Below are positions 1 through 6,149 of a DNA stretch of 6,167 nucleotides, one piece after another. Each line of letters starts with the position of its first letter. Within the stretch, counting starts at the first letter, position 1. A program made the position numbers and the translations under genes. Below the pieces are notes generated by a model, which was given only the letters and a program-made list of their open reading frames with translations, made no database searches and had not been told where the DNA came from. Source of the DNA: Candidatus Methanocomedens sp. (lineage in GTDB: Archaea; Halobacteriota; Methanosarcinia; Methanosarcinales; Methanocomedenaceae); NCBI GenBank assembly GCA_013374385.1, contig QBUR01000123.1:1-6167 (forward strand), read 5' to 3'.

Positions 1-9
1 TCAATTACA

Positions 10-990
10 GTGAATTTACATTTGCTAATGAACACATCAGAAGCAATTTCTACCTACTGGCCCTCATGGCTATCATGGAACCTCACAACCCCGGTATTTG
101 TTTTTGTGATCATAGTAGCAACTTTCTTTTTTGCCAGGCTGGTTGACAGGTTTCTGCTGGGGTATTTCAAAAAGGTCAGTCTGAAACTAAAGGTGGACCC
201 CACAGGTTACAGACTATTGCGGCACCTGTCTGTTGCTGCCATTTACATATTTGGCCTGATAATCATCGTATCCAGCGTCCCCCAGCTTCGCACAATCTCG
301 GTAGCCCTGTTTGCAGGGGCCGGTTTTGCAGGCATTATAATCGGACTTGCCGCACAGAGCACCCTTGCAAACATTATTTCAGGCATCTCATTGGCTATGT
401 TCCAGCCTTTCAGGGTGGGAGATCTCGTGAGTATTCACGAGGAGTACGGGACCATCTCAGACCTGACGTTGCGGCATACCGTGGTGACCACCTGGGACAA
501 CAGGCGGCTTATAATTCCTAATTCCATTATCAGTGATGAGGCAGTCATAAATTGGTCGATCGAGGATCCTACGGTCATATGGCCTGTGAACATCGGGATA
601 AGCTACGATTCTGATATAGACCTGGCACGTTCGATCATGCTGGAAGAAGCAAGAAAACATCCCAATGTTATGGAAGATCATGATGTCAGAATAGTACATC
701 CCGGGGTATTGAAAGGAAGCGAGGTCAAGGTCCTGGTAACTGAACTTGGGGATTTTGCAGTTAATTTGAGGTTGCTGGTATGGGTCCGTAACAGAGGACT
801 GGCCTATGTTACAGGTTGTGAACTTATGGAATCCATCAAGAAACGTTTCGATGCTGAAGGAATCGAAATACCATTCCCGTACCGCACCCTGGTGTATAAG
901 AGAGACCTACCTCCAAACGTTCAATCACAGGAAGGTCTGGTAGATGTTCCAGATGCCGGTAGTGACGAAACCAACAGCCAGGGCAGCTAA
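10..990 (+). CDS. MscS-family small-conductance mechanosensitive ion channel
   Basis: Membrane channel of the MscS family, which opens under membrane tension to release solutes during hypo-osmotic shock. Read from GTG at 10 (326 aa) there are three hydrophobic segments: about residues 27-46, 70-90 and 96-131. The last is the Gly/Ala-rich pore helix, with AGAGFAGIIIGLAAQS followed by NIISGISLAMFQPFRVGD, closely resembling the E. coli MscS TM3 region. The cytoplasmic beta domain follows (YGTISDLTLRHTVVTTWDN, then IIPNSII at 168-174 and NWS), then an alpha/beta domain ending at IPFPYRTLVYK (287-297). Three TM helices fit the short MscS type. The start is unresolved: ATG at 28 is an alternative, neither start has a clear ribosome binding site, and the frame is open to the window edge. 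Residues 306-326 form a polar tail (DVPDAGSDETNSQGS) encoded antisense to the end of the marC-type gene. Family call is firm; which MscS paralogue is unknown. Confidence 0.93.
   Translation: MNLHLLMNTSEAISTYWPSWLSWNLTTPVFVFVIIVATFFFARLVDRFLLGYFKKVSLKLKVDPTGYRLLRHLSVAAIYIFGLIIIVSSVPQLRTISVALFAGAGFAGIIIGLAAQSTLANIISGISLAMFQPFRVGDLVSIHEEYGTISDLTLRHTVVTTWDNRRLIIPNSIISDEAVINWSIEDPTVIWPVNIGISYDSDIDLARSIMLEEARKHPNVMEDHDVRIVHPGVLKGSEVKVLVTELGDFAVNLRLLVWVRNRGLAYVTGCELMESIKKRFDAEGIEIPFPYRTLVYKRDLPPNVQSQEGLVDVPDAGSDETNSQGS
925..990. other. Tail-to-tail coding overlap of the MscS-family and MarC-family genes
   Basis: Both strands are coding for 66 bp. Codon boundaries coincide on the two strands: the MarC stop TGA faces a Ser TCA codon of the channel gene, and the channel stop TAA faces a Leu TTA codon of the marC-type gene. 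On the minus strand the overlap encodes the family-conserved last helix (LAALAVGFVTTGIW). On the plus strand it encodes an unconserved-looking polar tail. No terminator-like T tract or hairpin is seen on either strand nearby. Confidence 0.85.
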
Positions 991-1557
991 GAACAGTCCC
1001 ATGATCCTGGTAAATACCAGCATCCCGGTGTAACCAATCCATTTATTGATCCTGCGGGAGAACATGAACACAAACAGGGATACTGCAAAGGTAAGCAGGA
1101 TAGCCAGCATTACGATTAATTTGTGTTCCAGCACATCGTTAGAACCTATCAGCACAATGATTGTTGTAATGGTTCCGGGTCCGGTAAGGATGGGCATGGC
1201 AATGGGAAATATCCAGACGTCATCACGGTTCTGGGACTCATGTATCTCTTTTGTGGTCACACTCTCATGTGATATCCGGGCATGCATCATATCAAATGCA
1301 ATGGTGAATAGCAGGATACCGCCAGCCACTCTCAATAAATCGACATTGATACCAAAAACCTTCAACAGCAAGTCTCCGGTAACTGCGAAAAAGATTGCAA
1401 TGATACAGGCAAGGACGACAGACCGCTTTGCCATTGCATTCTTTTCTTCAAAACTCATCTGGGCTGTCAGGGATATGAACGTCAGCACTCCACTTATAGG
1501 ATTCACTACCACGAACAATGATACGAATGAAAATAAAAAAATTGCAATTACGTCCAT
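925..1557 (-). CDS. MarC-family (SnatA-like) integral membrane protein, putative small neutral amino acid transporter
   Basis: A 210-aa, very hydrophobic protein of the MarC/UPF0056 family, placed in the cytoplasmic membrane. Members called SnatA have been linked to transport of small neutral amino acids such as glycine and alanine; many others have no known substrate, so function here is inferred from family. About six TM segments are visible: residues 4-24, 45-65, 70-90, 115-138, 145-167 and 178-203. Family landmarks are VVVNPISGVLTF (17-28), GGILLFTIAFDMM (79-91), PIAMPILTGPGTI (118-130) and RIMGLFLAALAVGF (184-197). A charged, His-containing loop lies at about 93-113. The ATG at 1557 has a GTGAGG ribosome binding site just upstream. 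The gene starts 32 bp after the mutL stop on the same strand, so it is probably the last gene of the mutS-mutL transcript. Its final 22 codons, including the conserved last helix, overlap the 3' end of the convergent channel gene. Confidence 0.93.
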   Translation of the reverse strand: MDVIAIFLFSFVSLFVVVNPISGVLTFISLTAQMSFEEKNAMAKRSVVLACIIAIFFAVTGDLLLKVFGINVDLLRVAGGILLFTIAFDMMHARISHESVTTKEIHESQNRDDVWIFPIAMPILTGPGTITTIIVLIGSNDVLEHKLIVMLAILLTFAVSLFVFMFSRRINKWIGYTGMLVFTRIMGLFLAALAVGFVTTGIWNIYQTFL

Positions 1558-1562
1558 TATTC

Positions 1563-1568
1563 CCTCAC
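1563..1568 (-). promoter_or_regulatory. marC-type gene ribosome binding site
   Basis: GTGAGG on the minus strand, 5 nt before the ATG at 1557, inside the 32-bp gap after the mutL stop. No promoter-like element is seen in this gap, so expression from the upstream operon promoter is likely. Confidence 0.6.
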
Positions 1569-1589
1569 TTCATTTCTTAATAAATTCGA

Positions 1590-3329
1590 CTATGTCCTCT
1601 TAAATAACTTGTCCAGATCAACCCTGCTAAAAGTAACTACGGTGGGTCTGCCATGGGGACATGTATGCGGGTTTTTGGTACGGTACAGCTGGAACACAAG
1701 ATTCTCCATCTGCTCCATTGTCAATTTAGCCCCTGCCTTGATAGCCCCCCTGCATGCGGTGCTATTACACACCCGCTCAGAAATCCCGGTCATGTCCTTT
1801 GCCCTGCCGCCCGATAGAATGTCACTTATGATATCATGTACGACCGAGGGGTCCTCAAGTCTGCCCAGTATGTTGGGCACTGCCCTCACAGCAAAGGAAT
1901 CCGGACCGAACTCTATAATGCCGAACCCCGATTCTTCCAGATAAGGTATATATCCCTTTATCAGTACACGCTCCTTTGAGTTCAGGTTGAGATTTACAGG
2001 GGTTATGAGTTCCTGTGACCCCTTGATACCCGATTCAATCACCTGTTCATAAAGAACACGCTCATGAGCCGCATGCTGGTCTACTAATACAAGTCCGCTA
2101 AGCGTTCGGGCTATAATATATGTGTTGTCTACCTGACCCAGTATCTTAATGTCAAAGGGTAGTTCCGATTCTTCTGATTCCTGTCCCAGATGCCTGCCTG
2201 TGCGCGTGAGCCTGCGCTGGGTATCCTTTATGGGTACTTTGAACTCAGTTTGGTTCTCGCGTATGACCTGAACATCCTCTTTATCAGTTGATAACCTGGT
2301 CTGTGTACCTTTGTGCTCCTTATCCTGCAATAGTTCCTGTTGTGCCAGTGCTGAACCGATGGCCTCTGCAACTGCATCCATCAGTGCCAGTTCATGGCTG
2401 AACCTGACATGTTGCTTGTTAGGATGTACGTTCACGTCCACCTCTGAGGTATCCAGTGAATAATTGAGCATAGCCACAGGATACCTGCCCTTTGGCAGCA
2501 TGGTGTAATATCCAAGCTTGATGGCATCGCTTATGGACTTTGACCTGATGCTCCTTGAGTTTATGAAAAATGCCTGGTAGTCTTTATCGCTTCTGGTAAA
2601 TCCAGGTCTTGATATAAACCCGGATATCCGTATCAGGTCGTTAGAATAATTTACCGCTATCAATTCCCTAGCAATCTCAGGGCCGTAGATGTGTACGATA
2701 GTATCGAACAGGTCTCCCGATGCAGGGGAGCGGAACAGTTCCCTGTCGTCATGTGATAAGTAGAATGAGATGTGGTCGTGTCCCAGCGCATTCTTTGTAA
2801 CAACTTCTACGATATGCGCCAGTTCAGTCCTGCCTTTTTTAAGGAATTTCCGCCGGGCAGGTGTGTTGTAGAACAGGTCTTCAACCATTATGGACGTACC
2901 TTTTGGGGCACCCGCATCGCTGATACTTACAACCTCTCCTCCATGCACCACCAGCCGGGTCCCTTCCAGGTCACCTTCCCGTTTCGTCACAATCTCTACT
3001 TTTGCCACCGCCGTAATAGATGATAGCGCCTCCCCCCTGAATCCCAGGGTCATAACACTCTCAATATCACGAGCGTCTGTTATCTTGCTGGTGGCATGCT
3101 TCAGGAAAGCGATGGACACGTCATCCCTATTCATACCGCTGCCGTTGTCAGTGACCTTGATACTTCGGGTGCCTTCACCTATGACCTCTACCCTAATTTC
3201 AGTGGCTCCGGCATCTATGGAATTCTCGATAAGTTCCTTGATAACCGATGCCGGGCGCTCGATGACTTCACCAGCTGCTATCTTGTTGATGGTGGCCTCG
3301 TCCAGAAGATGTACCTTATTCATTGTCAT
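1590..3329 (-). CDS. mutL: DNA mismatch repair protein MutL, endonuclease type
   Basis: MutL couples MutS mismatch recognition to strand incision; 579 aa. The N-terminal GHKL ATPase (about 1-220) has motif I KELIENSIDAGAT (catalytic-type Glu32, Mg-binding-type Asn36), motif II DNGSGM (61-66) and motif III GFRGEAL (96-102), with NTPARRKF at 155-162. The S5-like transducer domain ends in VDVNVHPNKQHVRF (297-310). A charged linker covers roughly 330-390. The C-terminal dimerisation/nuclease domain carries DQHAAHERVLYE (417-428), a full match to DQHA(X)2E(X)4E, plus ACRGAIKAG (525-533) and CPHGRP (557-562), all metal-site motifs of nicking MutL proteins. A QELITP segment (439-444) resembles the clamp-binding QEMIVP of B. 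subtilis MutL. The ATG at 3329 is preferred because AGGTG lies 10 nt upstream; a second in-frame ATG is at 3323. The start lies inside the last codons of mutS (14-bp overlap), suggesting coupled translation. Confidence 0.97.
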   Translation of the reverse strand: MTMNKVHLLDEATINKIAAGEVIERPASVIKELIENSIDAGATEIRVEVIGEGTRSIKVTDNGSGMNRDDVSIAFLKHATSKITDARDIESVMTLGFRGEALSSITAVAKVEIVTKREGDLEGTRLVVHGGEVVSISDAGAPKGTSIMVEDLFYNTPARRKFLKKGRTELAHIVEVVTKNALGHDHISFYLSHDDRELFRSPASGDLFDTIVHIYGPEIARELIAVNYSNDLIRISGFISRPGFTRSDKDYQAFFINSRSIRSKSISDAIKLGYYTMLPKGRYPVAMLNYSLDTSEVDVNVHPNKQHVRFSHELALMDAVAEAIGSALAQQELLQDKEHKGTQTRLSTDKEDVQVIRENQTEFKVPIKDTQRRLTRTGRHLGQESEESELPFDIKILGQVDNTYIIARTLSGLVLVDQHAAHERVLYEQVIESGIKGSQELITPVNLNLNSKERVLIKGYIPYLEESGFGIIEFGPDSFAVRAVPNILGRLEDPSVVHDIISDILSGGRAKDMTGISERVCNSTACRGAIKAGAKLTMEQMENLVFQLYRTKNPHTCPHGRPTVVTFSRVDLDKLFKRT

Positions 3330-5961
3330 TGTGTTCTTGCACCTGTTTTTTCAGTTTGGATAGGGCGTTAAGTGCATCCAGTGGAGTCATATTGTCCACA
3401 TCCATTTCTCCTAGTGTCTCGATCACCGGGTGTGGCGGCTGGAGCGGCGGGGTTTCACTACCGTCCGGGTCGAACAGCATTAATTGTGTGTAAGTTGCGC
3501 TACGTTTTCCTTTGTGGCCAAGGCTCTCACTTTCTACTTCATTTAATATTTCCTTAGCCCTCTGGGTAACTTTCAGCGGTACACCGGCCAGTCTAGCCAC
3601 GTGGATGCCGTAACTCTTATCAGTAGCTCCCGGCACGATCTTGCGCAGGAACACCAGGTCATGTCCTTCTTCCTTTACTGCAATGTGGTAGTTCCTGACC
3701 CGCTTAAAGCTGCCTTCCAGGCTGGTCAACTGGTGATAATGGGTGGCGAACAAGGACCGCACCCCTACCCTGCCCCTGTTGTGGATGAACTCTACCACGG
3801 CCCTGGCAATACTGTAACCGTCAAAGGTGCTGGTACCCCTGCCGATCTCATCCAGTAGAATGAGGCTTTTTGGTGTGGCATTGTTCAGGATATTGGCCAG
3901 TTCCACCATCTCTATCATGAAAGTGCTCTGCCCGCTTGCCAGGTCGTCGAATGCCCCAACCCGGGTAAAAACCCTATCCACAATACCAATTGAGGCGTAT
4001 AATGCAGGCACAAAACATCCTATCTGTGCCATGATGACGATAAGGGCTGTCTGGCGCATGTAGGTGGATTTACCTGCCATGTTGGGGCCGGTGAGGAGCA
4101 GGAACTGGTCACTGTCGCAGTCCATGTGGGTATCATTGGGTACGAACCCGCCCGGTACCGAGTACTCCACTACCGGGTGCCGGCCGTCCCGGATTAATAT
4201 GCTGCACCCGTCGTTTATTTCGGGCCTGATATAATTGTTATTCACTGCCACTTCTGCCAGGTTTGTGAGGACATCCAGTTTACCGATGAGCCCTGCCGTT
4301 TTCTGTAGTGCGGATGCCTGTGCTGCGATGAGTCCGGTTATTTCGGTGAACAGGTCGTGTTCCAGTGCCACCCGCCTGTCATTGGCAGAGAGTATCATTG
4401 CCTCCTTTTCCTTTAACTCGGGTGTGTAGAAGCGCTCGGCATTGGCCGTGGTTTGCTTCCTGATATATTCATCCGGCACATGGGACTGGTTGGATTTTGT
4501 CACTTCAATGAAGTATCCGAACACTCTATTATATGCAATTTTCAGGGACTTAATGCCAGTGCGTTCCCTCTCTTGCTGCTGCAGTTTTGCCACCCATTCC
4601 TTACCGTGGGCAGCCATATCGTTCAACTCGTCCAGTTGGGGATTATAGCCGGGTTTTATTATTTTACCTTCCCGAAGCGATACCGGGGGCTCGTCTATAA
4701 TGGAACGCTCAAGCAGGGTGGTAAGGTCAGCAAAATCGTTAAGCTCTTCCTGGATGGATATGAGCAGGTCTGATTTGATGCTGCCGCCTTGCAGTGCGGA
4801 TTTGAGCTGGGGCAGGGCGGTAAGTGATGTTCGAAGGGCCACCAGGTCGCGGGCATTGGCGTTGCCATATACGATACGCCCGGTGAGCCGCTCCATGTCC
4901 CGGATTCCTTTGAGAAGCGAGCGGAGGTCATAGCGCAGCAGGGTGTTTTGTGAGAGTTCTTCCACACTGTCCAGCCTGCGGTTGATGTCACTTACGGAAA
5001 TAAGAGGCTGGAGCAGCCATTTGCTAAGCAGCCGGGACCCCATCGGTGTGCTGGTATGGTTTAGTACTCTGAGCAATGAGGAATTGGCAGAGCCATCACG
5101 TACGTTTTTGACCAGTTCCAGATTGCGCAGGGTGATGGAGTCAAGCACCATGAACTGGTTCTCGAAATACGTTCTGGGAGTCTGGATGTGGTCCAGTTCC
5201 CTCATCTGGGTATCCTCCACATAGGCCAATGCGGCGCCTGAGGCTGCAGTGGCGGCAGGCAGGTCTTCCAGTCCCATACCCTCCAGGGTGGTGGCACCGA
5301 AGTGGTCAAGCAGGCGGTGCCTGGCGATACCAGGTTCAAAGGTGTCTGCATCGTACTGATGGATAATGAGTTTTAAGTTCTCTTTCAGCCTGTCGGTCAG
5401 GTGGCTATTATCATACAGTTCTGGCGGCACAATGCATTCAGCCGGGCGCATCCTGGCTGCTTCGCTCACAATAGCGTCAAAAGTTTCATCATCGTTTACC
5501 TGGGTGGTCATGAACTCCCCAGTAGAGATGTCAATGAACGAGATGCCAAAATGTTTGTCAAGCCGGGCCACTGCCATCAGGTAGTTGCTGCCCGAGTCTG
5601 AGAACATGGACGAGTCCATGGCAGTACCGGGAGTTACCACCCTGACCACGCCACGTTTGACTATGCCTTTGGCCTTTTTCGGGTCCTCAAGTTGCTCGCA
5701 GATGGCCACTTTGTAGCCTTTCTTTATCAGGCGGGGGAGGTACGAGTCCAATGCGTGGTAAGGTATGCCAGCCAGCGGCATTTTTTCGCCTTCTTTGTCC
5801 TTACCCCTGGTGGTAAGGGTGATATCCAGTTCCCGTGCCATGGTGGCAGCGTCCTCGCCAAATGACTCGTAGAAGTCTCCCATCCTGAACATGATGAGTG
5901 CATCGGGGTGCTGCTGCTTGGCGTCGTAGTACTGGCGCATGGCAGGGGTGAGTTTTTGCAT
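3316..5961 (-). CDS. mutS: DNA mismatch repair protein MutS (MutS1)
   Basis: Mismatch-recognition ATPase that starts methyl-independent repair with MutL. From ATG at 5961 it is 881 aa, near the usual MutS1 length. Domain I holds the Phe-X-Glu mismatch wedge in GDFYESF (F30, E32). Connector and core/lever domains run from about 120 to 560, with the DNA clamp near 430-540. The ABC-type ATPase has Walker A TGPNMAGKST (624-633), signature DDLASGQSTFMIEM (672-685), Walker B LILLDEIGRGTSTFDG (700-715; D704, E705) and H-loop FATHYH (738-743, His741). A helix-turn-helix-like YGIHVARLAGVP (784-795) follows, then QLMLF (826-830) and a short C-terminal helical module (858-873, TPLDALNALSKLKKQ) as in bacterial MutS multimerisation tails. 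The frame also permits ATG at 6054 (912 aa), but those extra 31 residues are low-complexity, and alignment to E. coli MutS together with GGAG 8 nt upstream favours 5961. First gene of the mutS-mutL-marC-type operon. Confidence 0.97.
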   Translation of the reverse strand: MQKLTPAMRQYYDAKQQHPDALIMFRMGDFYESFGEDAATMARELDITLTTRGKDKEGEKMPLAGIPYHALDSYLPRLIKKGYKVAICEQLEDPKKAKGIVKRGVVRVVTPGTAMDSSMFSDSGSNYLMAVARLDKHFGISFIDISTGEFMTTQVNDDETFDAIVSEAARMRPAECIVPPELYDNSHLTDRLKENLKLIIHQYDADTFEPGIARHRLLDHFGATTLEGMGLEDLPAATAASGAALAYVEDTQMRELDHIQTPRTYFENQFMVLDSITLRNLELVKNVRDGSANSSLLRVLNHTSTPMGSRLLSKWLLQPLISVSDINRRLDSVEELSQNTLLRYDLRSLLKGIRDMERLTGRIVYGNANARDLVALRTSLTALPQLKSALQGGSIKSDLLISIQEELNDFADLTTLLERSIIDEPPVSLREGKIIKPGYNPQLDELNDMAAHGKEWVAKLQQQERERTGIKSLKIAYNRVFGYFIEVTKSNQSHVPDEYIRKQTTANAERFYTPELKEKEAMILSANDRRVALEHDLFTEITGLIAAQASALQKTAGLIGKLDVLTNLAEVAVNNNYIRPEINDGCSILIRDGRHPVVEYSVPGGFVPNDTHMDCDSDQFLLLTGPNMAGKSTYMRQTALIVIMAQIGCFVPALYASIGIVDRVFTRVGAFDDLASGQSTFMIEMVELANILNNATPKSLILLDEIGRGTSTFDGYSIARAVVEFIHNRGRVGVRSLFATHYHQLTSLEGSFKRVRNYHIAVKEEGHDLVFLRKIVPGATDKSYGIHVARLAGVPLKVTQRAKEILNEVESESLGHKGKRSATYTQLMLFDPDGSETPPLQPPHPVIETLGEMDVDNMTPLDALNALSKLKKQVQEHNDNE
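3340..3344 (-). promoter_or_regulatory. mutL ribosome binding site inside mutS
   Basis: AGGTG on the minus strand, within the last codons of mutS, 10 nt before the mutL ATG at 3329 and 16 nt before the alternative ATG at 3323. It matches the anti-Shine-Dalgarno complement GGAGGTG and favours the upstream mutL start. Confidence 0.6.
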
Positions 5962-5969
5962 AGAGTGGG

Positions 5970-5973
5970 CTCC
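5970..5973 (-). promoter_or_regulatory. mutS ribosome binding site
   Basis: GGAG on the minus strand, 8 nt before the ATG at 5961. It decides the start: the upstream in-frame ATG at 6054 has no such motif before it, and the conserved MutS fold begins only after 5961. Confidence 0.75.
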
Positions 5974-6051
5974 GGTTGGATGGTAATTGTGTGAGGGATA
6001 TGTATTGATGGCGGGAGTATTTTTGTTTTGGGGTTTTGTGATGGATGGGTT
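5974..6051 (-). other. G-depleted, A/C-rich mutS 5' leader
   Basis: Read in the mutS direction this 78-nt stretch contains a single G (opposite the C at 6012) and is otherwise A, C and some T. It lies between the predicted transcription start (near 6066-6070) and the mutS ribosome binding site. Such composition gives little secondary structure. It also explains why the frame stays open upstream of the real start, since TAG and TGA stops are nearly impossible without G. It is most likely an untranslated leader of about 105 nt; translation from 6054 is the alternative. Confidence 0.55.
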
Positions 6052-6088
6052 CATTTGCTTATAGACAATGCAATTTAAGCAACGTAAA

Positions 6089-6099
6089 CTTTATATAAC
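6089..6099 (-). promoter_or_regulatory. mutS: mutS promoter, TATA-box-like element
   Basis: GTTATATAAAG on the minus strand, centred near 6094. Archaeal initiation about 25 nt downstream would fall near 6066-6070, leaving a leader of about 105 nt to the preferred mutS start or about 14 nt to the ATG at 6054. In a bacterium the same DNA could be read as TTGTTA, a 16-nt spacer and TATAAA. The element lies inside the left arm of the palindromic operator-like sequence, so occupancy there should block transcription. Confidence 0.55.
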
Positions 6100-6127
6100 A
6101 AATTTGTTATATAACAATATTGTTATA
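6091..6127. repeat. Two overlapping perfect palindromes, probable tandem operator at a divergent promoter
   Basis: Two 18-bp perfect inverted repeats, TATAACAAATTTGTTATA (6094-6111) and TATAACAATATTGTTATA (6110-6127), have centres exactly 16 bp apart and share two bases. The first extends to a 24-bp perfect palindrome at 6091-6114. The unit is therefore TATAACAA-WW-TTGTTATA twice, with four GTTATA/TATAAC half-sites and an 11-bp direct repeat TTATATAACAA at 6091 and 6107. The arrangement fits two dimers of a winged-helix-type regulator side by side, covering TATA elements for both mutS and the rightward gene. The regulator family cannot be named from the sequence. A DNA hairpin or chance AT-rich symmetry is less likely given two matching copies. 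Confidence 0.65.
6107..6114 (+). promoter_or_regulatory. TATA-box-like element for the rightward gene
   Basis: TTATATAA at 6107-6114 would place an archaeal start near 6136, giving a leader of about 14 nt. An identical element at 6091-6098 would place it near 6120, with a leader of about 30 nt. Because TTATATAA is self-complementary, either copy can serve either direction; which one is used cannot be told from sequence. Confidence 0.4.
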
Positions 6128-6138
6128 CAACATCAATT

Positions 6139-6142
6139 GGAG
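6139..6142 (+). promoter_or_regulatory. Ribosome binding site of the right-edge gene
   Basis: GGAG, 7 nt before the ATG at 6150. Together with the upstream TATA-like elements it supports a real gene start at the window edge. Confidence 0.55.
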
Positions 6143-6149
6143 TTTATTT

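Noticed and set aside
991..1040. Terminator for the channel gene
   Set aside because: No hairpin followed by a T run and no T-rich tract is visible; the region is coding for the marC-type gene.
1046..1603. A 185-codon open frame on the plus strand opposite the marC-type gene
   Set aside because: It is antisense to a clear family member, its translation has no recognisable domain or hydrophobic pattern, and no ribosome binding site fits. It is a shadow of the real gene.
2890..3363. A 157-codon plus-strand open frame opposite the mutL N-terminus
   Set aside because: The opposite strand encodes unmistakable GHKL ATPase motifs; the plus-strand product is Ser/Thr/Leu-rich low-information sequence typical of antisense frames.
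5995..6049. Four G tracts at about 17-bp spacing on the plus strand (5995, 6013, 6030, 6047), a possible G-quadruplex
   Set aside because: The loops are 13-15 nt, too long for a convincing quadruplex. The tracts follow simply from the C-rich, G-poor mutS leader on the other strand.
5962..6054. 31-residue N-terminal extension of MutS from the ATG at 6054
   Set aside because: No ribosome binding site at 6054, low-complexity residues, no counterpart in E. coli MutS, and a good GGAG before the internal ATG at 5961. Kept as an alternative because a near-leaderless start is possible.
6091..6127. CRISPR repeat or transposon terminal inverted repeat
   Set aside because: There are only two copies, directly abutting with no spacers, no adjacent transposase and no target-site duplication. 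Position at two gene starts fits an operator better.
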